From: Desulfoluna sp942491485
GTDB taxonomy: Bacteria; Desulfobacterota; Desulfobacteria; Desulfobacterales; Desulfolunaceae
Length of the DNA: 64,000 bases
Assembly: GCA_942491485.1 (NCBI GenBank)
Contig: CALOAX010000005.1
Location: forward strand, 124,001 to 188,000
Reading direction: 5' to 3'
The position numbers were made by a program, and so were the translations under genes. Numbering within the stretch: the first letter of the stretch is position 1; each line of letters starts with the position of its first letter. The notes below the pieces were generated by a model that was given only the letters and a program-made list of their open reading frames with translations, was not told the DNA's origin and ran no database searches. Positions 27,316 to 36,053 of this stretch are shown here, one piece after another.

Positions 27316-28221
27316 GTGGCTGGGCGGCTTGTTACCGATACCTCTGATTTCATGTCCATCGACATTGGCGATCGCGTTGCCGTGGGCGGCCGGGAGTACA
27401 GGGTCACCGGAAACGCCCGGGAGGGTCGCTTTGGTGTGGAAGACCCCAAGATGTGGGTCAAGTGGGTGGTGGATGAGGAGAGTGGTGATCGCAAATTAAT
27501 GAAGTTGGTTTTTTTTGAGACCTTTGTCACGTCATTGGGAGGGGTGAAGATCCGGTGCTTTCGGGACCCGGTGAAGGAGGGGGACATCCTGGCTCTGGTG
27601 AAGGACCACCCTTACTTTATGCAGGGGGTGGCGTACAACGACAATCAGGACAACAGCGTGCGGATCATTGATGTGGTCCGGGGGAAGAATTTCTATTTCT
27701 ACATCGAAGGCCTCCATATGTCCCATAAGACATATTTTGAAGAGGTGCTTCCCGGTATTCTCAAAAACCTGGTGAAAGCCTTTGAGTCTCTCAGGTACCT
27801 TCATATTAACGGGTTTCGTCATGGGGATGTGCGCAATGACCACATCATCATCGACAAAGAGTCGGGCAATTACACCTGGATTGACTTTGACTACGACTAT
27901 CAGGCCACGGAAAACCCCTTCGGGTTGGATATTTTCGGTATGGGGAACATCCTGCTTTACGCCATTGGGATGGGGTTTCACACCCTTCACCTGATCAAGT
28001 ACGACACCCGAAAGTATGGAAACCTCTTTGAATCCCTGGAACCGTCGGATTTGTCGATTTTAGATGGAAACCGGGTGATGAACCTGCGAAAGGTCTTCCC
28101 TTATATCCCAAAGGCCCTGAACAATATATTGCTCCACTTTTCAAGGGGGTGTGAGGTGTATTACGAAAGTACGGATGAACTGATCGAGGACGTCAACCGC
28201 TGTCTTTATTCTGTTTTCTAA
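27316..28221 (+). CDS. Protein kinase-like protein with HGD catalytic loop
   Basis: A 301-residue cytoplasmic protein. The C-terminal 200 residues look like a kinase fold: a helix before RHGDVRNDHIIID, the catalytic-loop equivalent, and then WIDFDYDY, which matches the metal-binding Asp of the DFG motif. In HRDxxxxN terms the loop Asp is present, but the metal-binding Asn is replaced by His. The N-terminal 100 residues hold beta strands (VKWVVDEESGDRKLMKLVFFETF) that may correspond to the small lobe with its Lys. The start is GTG 27316, one base after the GAF stop, so translation is likely coupled. The cluster with GAF and Usp suggests a stress-signalling phosphotransferase; the substrate is unknown. 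Confidence 0.7.
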   Translation: MAGRLVTDTSDFMSIDIGDRVAVGGREYRVTGNAREGRFGVEDPKMWVKWVVDEESGDRKLMKLVFFETFVTSLGGVKIRCFRDPVKEGDILALVKDHPYFMQGVAYNDNQDNSVRIIDVVRGKNFYFYIEGLHMSHKTYFEEVLPGILKNLVKAFESLRYLHINGFRHGDVRNDHIIIDKESGNYTWIDFDYDYQATENPFGLDIFGMGNILLYAIGMGFHTLHLIKYDTRKYGNLFESLEPSDLSILDGNRVMNLRKVFPYIPKALNNILLHFSRGCEVYYESTDELIEDVNRCLYSVF

Positions 28222-28246
28222 TGGGTTCTACCAACCGGAGGTGGGC

Positions 28247-28690
28247 ATGGATTCTATTTTAATTGCTCTCAGTGATTCCATGAGCTCCAAGGCGGTGCTG
28301 GAGTATGTTCTGGCCATGGCCTGGTGCCCTGAAAGTGTACAGGTAACCTTGCTCCATGTGTTCCGCAAGCAGTCGGGCGGGGAGGAGCTCATGGGGCAAA
28401 AGTACATGAAAAAACAGCCAGCAAGGTACATGGAGATTCTGGAGCAGGCCAGGGACCGGTTTACGGAGAAGGGGGTTCCCCCGAAGAACATCACCCTTAA
28501 GATGGTCACGGAGCCCTACGATACAATTGCCGATGGCATTATCGACCAGGCTCGGAAGATCAAACCCTCCCTGGTGGTCATAGGGCGTAAACGCATGAGC
28601 AAGGCCGAGGAGTTTGTTCTGGGGGATGCCAGTATCAAGCTGGTGCGCGCCCTGGAGGACATGGCCGTCCTGGTGGTGAAGGTGATCTGA
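28247..28690 (+). CDS. Universal stress protein (UspA family)
   Basis: A 147-residue single Usp domain. It opens with the usual strand (DSILIALSDSMSSKAVLEY), has the second-half strand SLVVIGRKRMSKAEEFVLGDASIKLVRAL, and ends in VLVVKVI. The ATP-binding signature G-2x-G-9x-G(S/T) is not clear: the sequence reads GRKRMSKAEEFVLGDAS, so nucleotide binding is uncertain. I chose ATG 28247, six bases from GGAG; GTG 28241 overlaps that site. It lies 25 bases after the kinase-like gene and ends in a strong terminator, so it closes the operon. Confidence 0.9.
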   Translation: MDSILIALSDSMSSKAVLEYVLAMAWCPESVQVTLLHVFRKQSGGEELMGQKYMKKQPARYMEILEQARDRFTEKGVPPKNITLKMVTEPYDTIADGIIDQARKIKPSLVVIGRKRMSKAEEFVLGDASIKLVRALEDMAVLVVKVI

Positions 28691-28721
28691 CGTTTCGAGG
28701 GGAAGAAACATGGCGCAATTG

Positions 28722-28770
28722 AAGGGACTGTTCATGGTCAAATGACCATGCGGTCCCTTTTTTATTTTTT
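28722..28770 (+). terminator. Rho-independent terminator after the Usp gene
   Basis: AAGGGAC (28722-28728) pairs with GTCCCTT (28753-28759), with an inner stem CATGGTCA/TGACCATG, followed by a T-rich run. Confidence 0.92.
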
Positions 28771-28787
28771 GGGGAATGCACAAGCAT

Positions 28788-28886
28788 GCCTCCGGCGGCA
28801 AGGTGTGCCACCTTGAAAGCGGGTTGCGAATGCTCTGAGCCCTCGTTCCTCGGGTTCATCGCATTCGCAGACGGGCTACGCCCGTA
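28788..28886 (+). repeat. GCCTCC element, copy 11
   Basis: A full short-form copy: GCCTCCGGCGGC, stem CAAGGTG/CACCTTG, AAAGCGGGTT, outer stem GCGAATGC/GCATTCGC, inner stem GAGCCC/GGGTTC, and third hairpin ACGGGC/GCCCGT. It is a useful reference copy, lying 97 bases downstream of the Usp stop. Confidence 0.85.
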
Positions 28887-29011
28887 AATCTCGGTATTTT
28901 AGGGGGTTTGTCTTCCTCGGTTGTCAGGGCAACCTGAAGTTCGGAAGGGGGCTTTTGTGTACGTCGCCATCAATAGACATTCATTTTGATGGTTAACATT
29001 AGCCGGAATAA

Positions 29012-29048
29012 CTCCGGCGGCAAGGTGTGCCACCTTGAAAGCGGGTTG
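29012..29048 (+). repeat. GCCTCC element, copy 12, left part (before intron)
   Basis: CTCCGGCGGCAAGGTGTGCC, then ACCTTGAAAGCGGGTTG, identical to copy 11 over this stretch. The element stops at 29048 and resumes with CGAATGCTCTGAGCCC at 31148, on the other side of the group II intron. Confidence 0.85.
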
Positions 29049-31147
29049 GTTTGCCCGGCAAAGCCGGTATCCCGTCTGCTTGAAAGAGAGCAGAGATGCC
29101 CCGTTCGAGGGGAAATCAATCCGAATCGCAAGGGCGTTTCTGGTAACGGAAGGGTCTGAAGGAAGCGATAGGAAGTGAACGGTACATAGCGTAAGCGAAC
29201 CAGATACGGCTGGTGCAGAGGGTAAGCCTGCCAACTAAGGCGATGCCCAGTACTCGGACAGACTGCATGAGTGGGTGAGGATGGGATCGTTCACAGGGAC
29301 CGGAAATTAACCGGGGAAGCCCTGTAGAGTTCTTAAGAAGGTGACCACCCGTCAAGCAAAGCGGGTGAGATTCTCTGCAGGGTGGCAGATGACCCCGTAG
29401 TAGTGATGAAGTCCCTGCCTGAGAAGCCCGGCAACGGAGTGGAGGAGAAAACAGGGATGATCAGCAGCTGTTGTCTGCTGAAGCTGTCGGAGAGCCAAAA
29501 GCGTCGGCAGTTGCGAAGGGGTGAAGTTTAACCGAAAGTCTTTGAAACCGTCACATTAGAGATGCGGAGAACAAAACCGTCTATGGCGGCGGGCAAGTGG
29601 CGATGAAGTACCCCTGGGAACAGGGCTCTTTATGCAAACTGCTCTCATCGAAGTAGATAACGTAAGGGACTGTATATTGCCGACCACGGATAGAAGGCAG
29701 TTCCCCGTTGTTGAAGTGTCGAAACGCACCCTCGGTATGATGCGAGAGAAGAGACGAAGCGAAGGAGAAGTGATGAGTTGTCGTGTCTGGTACAGTCTCT
29801 ATGACAGGCTTTTGTACCGCGAAGCCCTGCTGGAGGCGTTTAAAAAGGTAAAATCGGCGAATGGAGCTCCCGGAGTAGACGGGCAGTCCTGCAAAGATTT
29901 TGCCTTACACCTGGACGCAAACATCCACACCCTCCTTATCGAACTGCGCGGGAAGACCTATCGCCCCACGCCGGTGAAGCGTGTAGAAATCGCCAAACCG
30001 GACGGTGGGATCAGGAAAATAGGGATACCGATAGTTCGGGACCGAGTGGTTCAGCAGGCCGTGAAGAACATACTGGACCCCATCTTTGATCCGGGTTTTC
30101 ATCCGTCCAGTTACGGATACAGGCCCAAGCGGAGTGCACAAGACGCCATTGCCAAGGCAACGGCATTCATGCGCGACTACGGGTTGGAGTGGGTTGTGGA
30201 TATGGATCTGAGCAAGTGCTTTGATACGCTGGATCATGAATTGATCATCCATGCAATACGAGAAAAAGTGGCAGACGGAAGTATCCTGAAGCTGATCCGA
30301 ATGTTCCTTGAAAGTGGTGTTCTGAACTCCGGCGCGTTGGAGCCGACAGATGTTGGCAGCCCACAAGGCGGAGTTATCAGTCCATTGCTGGCGAACATAT
30401 ATCTGGACAAGTTTGACCAATATATGAGGTGCAGGGGGCATCGAATTACGCGTTATGCCGACGATATTGTCATCTTCAAAGGCAGTAAAGCCGGGGCTGA
30501 AAATGTTCTGGAAGTGGCGACCGAATATCTGGAAAAGTGACTGAAACTGACGGTAAACCAGAAGAAGACTCACATAACAAGTCTGATGCAAGGGGTGCCG
30601 TATCTTGGTGTGGTCATTCGTTCAGGATTTACTCAAATCAAGGACGATCGACTTCAGGGCTTTAAAGATAAAATCAGGCGTCGCACCAAGCGGAACAGCC
30701 CTGTGAATTTACAGAAAATCATCAGCGATCTGAATCCAATACTGCGTGGTTTTGCCAACTATTTTAAGGTGGCGAACTGCAAAAGTGTGTTCCAGGCAAT
30801 GATGAAATGGATACGCAGACGTTTGAGATCCATCCAGATGAAATTGTGGAAGGTTCCACAAAAGCTCCACCGAAGGCTCAGGCAAGCTAGGCTATCAGGG
30901 GGAGTTCCAACGCATCAAGATGGCCTCATGGCGAAACGCCGCATGCCAGTATAGCCACTGGGCTATGCCCAAACAGTGGTTTGATGAACTCGGGTTGTTT
31001 GCAATGGATCAAGTAAAGACAGGTGTGCTTCCCCCCATCAACAGGGGATAAGGTTGAGCAGGAGCCGTGTACGAGGCCCGTACGCACGGTTCTGTGAGAG
31101 GGATGAAGCAGAGATGTGTTGCAACACTCTGCTTCACCCTACTCGAT
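29049..31147 (+). mobile_element. Group II intron, 2.1 kb, with decayed reverse transcriptase
   Basis: The boundaries come from comparing the split repeat (copy 12) with the intact copy 11. The intron runs from GTTTG at 29049 to CGAT at 31147; the ends are GT...AT, near the bacterial consensus GTGYG...AY. Domain V is recognisable at 31062-31092 (GAGCCGTGTACG paired with CGTACGCACGGTTC). A domain VI hairpin follows (GATGAAGCAGAG with CTCTGCTTCACC). The ribozyme core (29049-29631) lies upstream of the encoded protein. The intron-encoded protein is broken in two places, so the intron could move only with help from a related protein elsewhere. Confidence 0.93.
29632..31051 (+). pseudogene. ltrA: Group II intron reverse transcriptase/maturase, with stop and frameshift
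   Basis: The reverse transcriptase domain is clear: NGAPGVDGQSC, KPDGGIRKIGIPIVRDRVVQQA, GSPQGGVISPLLANIYL and the catalytic YADD (in RITRYADDIVIF). The frame is stopped by TGA at 30538-30540, where relatives normally have a basic residue (EYLEK-stop-LKLTVN). It resumes in the same frame. An extra base near 30883 then shifts the rest: the maturase/X-domain end GYQGEFQRIKMASWRNAAC and AMPKQWFDELGLFAM reads in the next frame to TAA at 31051. A one-base C-to-T change (CGA to TGA) would explain the stop. The product is inactive unless stop and shift are bypassed. Confidence 0.92.
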
Positions 31148-31279
31148 CGAATGCTCTGAGCCCTCGTTCCTCGGATCAAATCACATCCGCCTTTAAAACG
31201 AGATTCATTCAAGGACAATTTTTAAGACCTGTTTGTTAAACTTTTTAAAAGTTTAGCCCCCGGCAGGGCCGCCGGAGGC
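31148..31279 (+). repeat. GCCTCC element, copy 12, right part with B module
   Basis: Resumes with CGAATGCTCTGAGCCCTCG, TTCCTCGGATCAAATCAC and ends with the B module (CCTGTTTGTTAAACTTTTT, AAAAGTTTAGCCCCCGGCAG, GGCCGCCGGAGGC) at 31279. With the intron removed the composite element would be about 169 bp, matching copy 5 in size. Confidence 0.8.
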
Positions 31280-31312
31280 ACAAGCTGAATAGTTACAAGA
31301 CGAAACCCGTAT

Positions 31313-31351
31313 CGCATTCGCACACCTGGGGTGCAGGGGATCATCCCCTGC
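31313..31351 (-). repeat. GCCTCC fragment with hairpin touching the sirtuin stop
   Basis: A short inverted copy: the hairpin GCAGGGGAT/ATCCCCTGC (31333-31351) is stem 1 of the element and reaches the first base of the sirtuin stop codon. It may serve as that operon's terminator, though no T-run follows. Confidence 0.5.
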
Positions 31352-32103
31352 TACGGTCCGGTGGGGATGGCCACGGCCTCGGTGAGGCGGCTGAGAACGG
31401 ATCCTGCGCCGCCCTGGAGGAAGATGTCGCTGGTGGCGGCGGTGAGGGGCGTGGGGGTTGGGTTGACCTCAATGATGGTGGCTCCGTTTTGTTTGGCAAG
31501 CACCGGCATCATGGCCGCCGGTTGGACCACAGCTGAGGTGCCCACCACCAGCATGGCGTCGCACTGGGATGAAAACTCCCGGGAGCGAGTGAGGATCTCC
31601 ATGGAAATGGACTCTCCGTAAAAGACGCAGTCTGGCCTGTAGATACCGCCGCAATGGCAGTGGGGCGGAAGGGCGTTGAGGGTGATGGCGGCACTTGGCG
31701 TCTGATGCCCGCAGTCAAGGCATCTGAGGGTAGCAAAGGTGCCGTGAAACTCAATGACGTCCCGGCTTCCTGCTTTCTGGTGGAGGGAGTCGACATTCTG
31801 GGTGATGACAGCGGAGAGCAGCCCCCTGGTTTCCAGTTCGGCCAGTGCCAGGTGGCCCTTGTTGGGCTTTGCGGTGTCGAGTTTTCGCTTCAGGCCGCTG
31901 ACGAGTACCTCCCATACGCGGGCGGGGTTTTTCATGAACGCATCGATGTGGGCAAATTCCATGGGGTCGATCTTTTCCCAGATGCTGCCCGGGCCCCGAA
32001 ACGGGGGGATCCCGCTTTCAACGGAGATCCCGGCCCCGGTGAGTGCCACGGTAAGGCGGCTGCGGGAAAGGACTTCTGCCGCTTGTTGAATCCTTGTCTC
32101 CAT
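31351..32103 (-). CDS. SIR2-family NAD-dependent protein deacylase (sirtuin)
   Basis: A 250-residue sirtuin. The NAD-binding motifs ALTGAGISVESGIPPFRG and TQNVDSLHQKAG, and the catalytic His in EFHGT, are all present. The zinc site has CLDC but its second half reads PHCHCGG, one residue tighter (C-x-C) than the usual C-x2-C, so zinc geometry may differ. The start is ATG 32103 behind AAGGAG; the longer frame to 32160 overlaps the upstream gene and is unlikely. It lies 17 bases downstream of the MBL hydrolase gene, so the two are probably one operon. It would remove acyl groups from lysines, for example on acetyl-CoA synthetase; the target is not visible. Confidence 0.93.
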   Translation of the reverse strand: METRIQQAAEVLSRSRLTVALTGAGISVESGIPPFRGPGSIWEKIDPMEFAHIDAFMKNPARVWEVLVSGLKRKLDTAKPNKGHLALAELETRGLLSAVITQNVDSLHQKAGSRDVIEFHGTFATLRCLDCGHQTPSAAITLNALPPHCHCGGIYRPDCVFYGESISMEILTRSREFSSQCDAMLVVGTSAVVQPAAMMPVLAKQNGATIIEVNPTPTPLTAATSDIFLQGGAGSVLSRLTEAVAIPTGP

Positions 32104-32120
32104 GTTTCTCTCCTTCGGGA

Positions 32121-32960
32121 TCAAATGGCGATGACGGTGTCCGACCCGACGGCGAAGCAATCCAGGGAGGACCCGGATTTCAGGATCTCATCCCGGCAGG
32201 CATTGACGATGTCATCGATGGCGTCGTCGGTGTGTTCGGCGTTGTGGTGGATCAGGCCGAGGCGTTTGACCCCCGCACTCAGGGCGAGCCGCAGGGTGTC
32301 CGGCCAGGCAGAGTGCCCCCAGCCCGTCCGCACGGCGTACTCTTCGGGGGTGTACTCGGCATCGTGCAGCAGCAGGTCACTGCCCCGGACAAAATCAACG
32401 TATTCGTCAAAGGAGGCCCCCCCGTCATGTTGCATGCCCAACTCGTTGTCGGTGAGGAAGACAAACTGGCGGTTGCCTTCACGGATTCTGTAGCCCAGCC
32501 CGCCGTTGGGGTGGCTCATGGGGATGGTATCAAAGCTGAGCCCGCCGATGGTGAAGCGGTCCATGGGAAACTCGGCAAAGGTGATGTGCTTCTTGATGTC
32601 CCGATAGGGCACGGGGAAGGTGGGGGGAGAAAAGAGGGTGTCCAGGGCCTCTTCGATGTAATTTCCCCCAAAGGGAAGCCGCGGGATGGTGATGGTGCAC
32701 GCGCTGTTAAACAGGGGGGTAAAGGCGGTGAGGCCCATGACGTGGTCCCAGTGGACGTGGGTAAAGAGAAGGTGGCAGGAGCTGCACCCGTCCCTTGTCA
32801 TGAGGCTGCCGAGATTGCGGATTCCCGTGCCGGCATCCAGTATCACAAGGTCGTTGGTATCGCTTCTCACCTCTATACACGTCGTGTCGCCGCCGTAGGT
32901 CAGGTAGCCCGGTCCGGACACCGGGATCGAGCCGCGGGAGCCCCAGCACTTGATGTACAT
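32121..32960 (-). CDS. MBL-fold metal-dependent hydrolase
   Basis: A 279-residue metallo-beta-lactamase-fold protein. It has the metal-binding motif HVHWDHVMG, a variant of HxHxDH. Further ligands are probably in SHPNGGLGYRI, LLHDAEYT and the C-terminal GLIHHNAEHTD. The N-terminus (MYIKCWGSRGSIPVSGPG) and YGGDTTCIEV match a branch often annotated as ribonuclease Z-like or cyclic-nucleotide phosphodiesterase-like hydrolases. The substrate is unknown. It is the first gene of the pair with the sirtuin. Confidence 0.88.
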   Translation of the reverse strand: MYIKCWGSRGSIPVSGPGYLTYGGDTTCIEVRSDTNDLVILDAGTGIRNLGSLMTRDGCSSCHLLFTHVHWDHVMGLTAFTPLFNSACTITIPRLPFGGNYIEEALDTLFSPPTFPVPYRDIKKHITFAEFPMDRFTIGGLSFDTIPMSHPNGGLGYRIREGNRQFVFLTDNELGMQHDGGASFDEYVDFVRGSDLLLHDAEYTPEEYAVRTGWGHSAWPDTLRLALSAGVKRLGLIHHNAEHTDDAIDDIVNACRDEILKSGSSLDCFAVGSDTVIAI

Positions 32961-33756
32961 GTCGGTCCCTCAGGGGTTATGGGCATGGTGATCATGCAGG
33001 ATGCCTCGCACAGAAACGGGATCGTGCCTGCGGGCATACACCGTGATGCGCGTGCATCATGTCATGCCGGGTTGAAGGGAAAGACACCCTTCGGGGTGCC
33101 TTCTTTCTAAGCATTTTTAACAGCATAGCGCAGAGGGGCGGTTTCGTACAAGTTGCTTGTGAGAAAAATTGATGATGCGTGCGAAAAGCAGAGACCCCCG
33201 ATGGCCCGGGGTGAAGTCACCGTACAGGGGCTTCAAACGGGTGCCTAAGTATGGCCTGTGAGAAGAGCTGAGTTGTGTGGGCAAGGGGTCAAATGAATAT
33301 ATCGTCAGGTTAAAAATGAGGGAGACGCAGTGTCTCTGACGTAATGATAATTCCCGTGACAGTAACAGGCAAAGGGGTTTTTCTCTGTGCATGAAAGGCA
33401 CTACCACTGGTGGATGCTGTTTTGAGTAAGTGAATGGTCCCTCATCTTGACATCCATTGTTACATCCATTACTATCTTGTTTCTTTCGGTACATTGTTTA
33501 CAGTCGCGTATGTCTGTGCTTGTGGTGAATGTGCCGGGGAGTCAACTCACGAGTTTTACTATGGGGAGTGGCTGCGTTGTTCTGTCGGGCTTATTTTGTG
33601 TTGCTCCGGGGGAACAAAAAGTGGTTTGCTCTGTGGCTTCGCATCGGAAGGCTTTGCCCAGGACGAGGGGGTTCCGGACCCGAGGCTTAATTTTTTCTGC
33701 ATGTAAACCTTTCCGGCACCAACGGACAGACGATTTCATATGAAAGGAGATTTTCC
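32961..33756. other. Intergenic stretch before the acyl-CoA dehydrogenase
   Basis: Divergent genes flank this 800-bp stretch and both promoters should be here, but I see no clear consensus. A small hairpin CACCC/GGGTG with TTCG loop sits at about 33085-33096, followed by TTCTTTCT. It resembles a weak terminator without an obvious gene. The short frames at 33434-33743 lack ribosome binding sites and look non-coding. Confidence 0.4.
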
Positions 33757-35562
33757 ATGGCTCAACCCATTGCCGATCGACGGGATGTAGACTTTGTCCT
33801 CCATGAGCAGATGGAGGTTGCCCGGCTGACCGAAAACGACACTTTTGCCGAGTTCAATAAGAAGACCATCGATATGATTGTCTCCGAGGCGCGTTCTCTG
33901 GCTATCAAAGAGATTATGCCTACCCAGGAGCCCGGAGATGTCGGGTGCCACTTTGAAGGCGGCACCGTCACCCTGCCCGAGTGTTACAACCGTGCCTGGG
34001 AGCTTTTTATTCAAGGCGAGTGGCTCGCCATGCCCGACTCTCCCGAGTGGGGAGGGCAGGGGATGCCCAAGACCGTTTCCCTTGCGGCCAATGAGTACTT
34101 TCTCGGCGCCAACGTTGCCTTCATGCTTTACCATGGCCTCACCCACGGGGCGGCCAAGATGGTTGAAGAGATCGGAAGCGAGAAGCAGAAAGAGACCTAC
34201 CTGAAAAAACTCTACACCGGCGAGTGGGCCGGTACCATGCTTCTCACCGAGGCGTGCGCAGGCTCCGACGTGGGGGCCCTGGAGACCACCGCAAAGAAAA
34301 ACCCCGACGGGACCTACTCCATCACCGGCAGCAAGATCTTCATCTCCGGTGGTGAGCACAACATGACCCCCAACATCATTCACCCGGTTCTGGCCCGCAT
34401 CGAGGGTGCCCCTGCCGGAACGCGCGGCATCAGCCTTTTTCTTGTTCCCAAGTACCTCGTGAACGAGGACGGCTCCCTGGGTGAGTTCAACGACGTGGTC
34501 TGCACCGGCATCGAACACAAGATGGGCATCAACGGCAGCGCCACCTGTTCCCTGACACTGGGGGGCAGCGGCAATTGTGTCGGCGAGCTTCTGGGTGAAG
34601 AGAACAAAGGGATGCGTAACATGTTCATCATGATGAATGATGCGCGTCAGCTTGTGGGGCTTCAGGGGTTCGGGGTTGCCACGGCCAGTTACATGCACTC
34701 CCTGGCCTATGCCCGTGAGCGCATTCAGAGTGCCAACATGGTGAAGCCCAAGGAAGGGCCCGTTGCCATTATCCAGCATCCTGACGTGCGCCGGCAGCTC
34801 CTGGAGATGAAGGCCAACGTGGATGCCATGCGAAGCCTTATTTACTTCTCCGGTATCTGCCACGACCAGGTGAAGCTGGCCCAAGATGAAGAGACCCGCA
34901 TGGAGTACAGTCAGCTCCTCGAGGTTCTCACGCCCATTATCAAGGGGTACATCACTGACAAGGCCAATGAGGTCTGCAGTCACGGTGTTCAGATTTACGG
35001 TGGCTACGGCTACTGCAAGGATTTCCCCGTGGAGCAGCTCTTAAGGGACAGCCGTATTTTCCAGATTTACGAGGGGACCAACGGCATCCAGGCCATGGAC
35101 CTTTTGGGGCGCAAGGTGGGCATGAGCAAAGGAAAGCCGTTCATGGCATTTCTGGCCCGCATCAAAAAGACCGTGGACGAAGCCAAGGGCTCGGACACCC
35201 TTGGGCCTCTGGCAGCTAAGGTTGAAGCGGTCTACACCCGTTACAACGAAGTGGTGGTGGCCCTGGCCAACGCCGCCATGGGGGAGAAGGTGCAGAGTGC
35301 GTTTGCTCAGTCCCATCCTCTGCTTACAGCCACCGGCGACCTGACCTTTGCCTGGCTTCTTCTCTGGCGTGCTCTTGTGGCGGAAAAGGCCCTGGCCGGA
35401 AAGCCCAAGAAGAAGGACATTTCATTTTACGAAGGCCAGATCAAGACCTGTGCTTACTACGTCAACAACACCCTTGCTCTGACCGTTGGTCGTCTTGCAG
35501 CCATCGAGTCCATGGACGATGCGGTCATCGGTATGTCCGAAGAGAGTTTCGGCAGCAAGTAG
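33757..35562 (+). CDS. Acyl-CoA dehydrogenase, long form with C-terminal extension
   Basis: A 601-residue FAD flavoenzyme. The middle section is a standard acyl-CoA dehydrogenase: LTEACAGSDVGALETTA (flavin/substrate loop), KIFISGGEHNMTPNIIHPVLAR, and the catalytic Glu in IYEGTNGIQAMDLLGR. The extra C-terminal 130 residues place it in the approximately 600-residue class that includes DmdC-like and FadE-like enzymes with an acetyl-CoA dehydrogenase-like C-terminal domain. The role is the alpha,beta-oxidation step of fatty or other acyl-CoAs, passing electrons to ETF. The start follows AAAGGAGA. Codon use is strongly biased, suggesting high expression. It is a single gene ending in a terminator; exact substrate unknown. 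Confidence 0.93.
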   Translation: MAQPIADRRDVDFVLHEQMEVARLTENDTFAEFNKKTIDMIVSEARSLAIKEIMPTQEPGDVGCHFEGGTVTLPECYNRAWELFIQGEWLAMPDSPEWGGQGMPKTVSLAANEYFLGANVAFMLYHGLTHGAAKMVEEIGSEKQKETYLKKLYTGEWAGTMLLTEACAGSDVGALETTAKKNPDGTYSITGSKIFISGGEHNMTPNIIHPVLARIEGAPAGTRGISLFLVPKYLVNEDGSLGEFNDVVCTGIEHKMGINGSATCSLTLGGSGNCVGELLGEENKGMRNMFIMMNDARQLVGLQGFGVATASYMHSLAYARERIQSANMVKPKEGPVAIIQHPDVRRQLLEMKANVDAMRSLIYFSGICHDQVKLAQDEETRMEYSQLLEVLTPIIKGYITDKANEVCSHGVQIYGGYGYCKDFPVEQLLRDSRIFQIYEGTNGIQAMDLLGRKVGMSKGKPFMAFLARIKKTVDEAKGSDTLGPLAAKVEAVYTRYNEVVVALANAAMGEKVQSAFAQSHPLLTATGDLTFAWLLLWRALVAEKALAGKPKKKDISFYEGQIKTCAYYVNNTLALTVGRLAAIESMDDAVIGMSEESFGSK

Positions 35563-35596
35563 GACCCGGTATCACAATTTATCGTGCAGCATAAAA

Positions 35597-35637
35597 AAAA
35601 ACGGCCCTCCTTAAATTTAAGGTGGGCCGTTTTTTTT
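35597..35637 (+). terminator. Rho-independent terminator after the acyl-CoA dehydrogenase
   Basis: ACGGCCC (35601-35607) pairs with GGGCCGT (35624-35630), with inner CCTTAAATTTAAGG, flanked by A and T runs that would allow use in both directions. Confidence 0.93.
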
Positions 35638-36053
35638 GTGCGGCGATGCTTGGAAGGGGGAGCGTGACATCACCACCTGTGGGTCAGGTTTTCACTGAGC
35701 CTGAGCGTTATCTGTTTTGGATGGTGTGTCAGGCGACACCGGTGCGGTGAAGGAGGGTCTTTTGTGGTGTCGGAAGGGAGGGTTGTCAGGCAGGCCTGTT
35801 GTCGAATTCATCATTATATTCGGGAATATGGTGAGCCCTGTTTGCAAAATAGGTGAAGTTGAGGTAAAAAGAGGGTCCTGAGTCATGGGCGCGGTTTTCC
35901 GTAAGGGGGACCTGATTTTCAGGGACCTTGTCATTTCAACCTTTTGGTGAATTATCGGGGAACCTTTTTTCAGCTTTTATCCTGCAGAGTCCTGCGTCTG
36001 AAATAGTAACACAAGCACAGAGCCGGGATCCCGAGAGGGGCCCGGGATGGTAT
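35638..36053. other. Intergenic stretch before the exported protein
   Basis: No gene or clear repeat is seen in these 416 bases. A promoter for the exported protein and the PP-loop gene is expected here. Confidence 0.4.

Noticed and set aside
28788..28886. GCCTCC elements considered as tRNA genes or CRISPR repeats
   Set aside because: They form three hairpins but lack tRNA consensus bases and a CCA acceptor. Copies are dispersed rather than arrayed with spacers.
33434..33743. Two overlapping short ORFs upstream of the acyl-CoA dehydrogenase
   Set aside because: Neither has a ribosome binding site or recognisable protein features; probably leader DNA.
33736..34983. A 415-residue minus-strand reading frame opposite the acyl-CoA dehydrogenase
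   Set aside because: Antisense shadow, with the same composition as the other reverse-strand frames.
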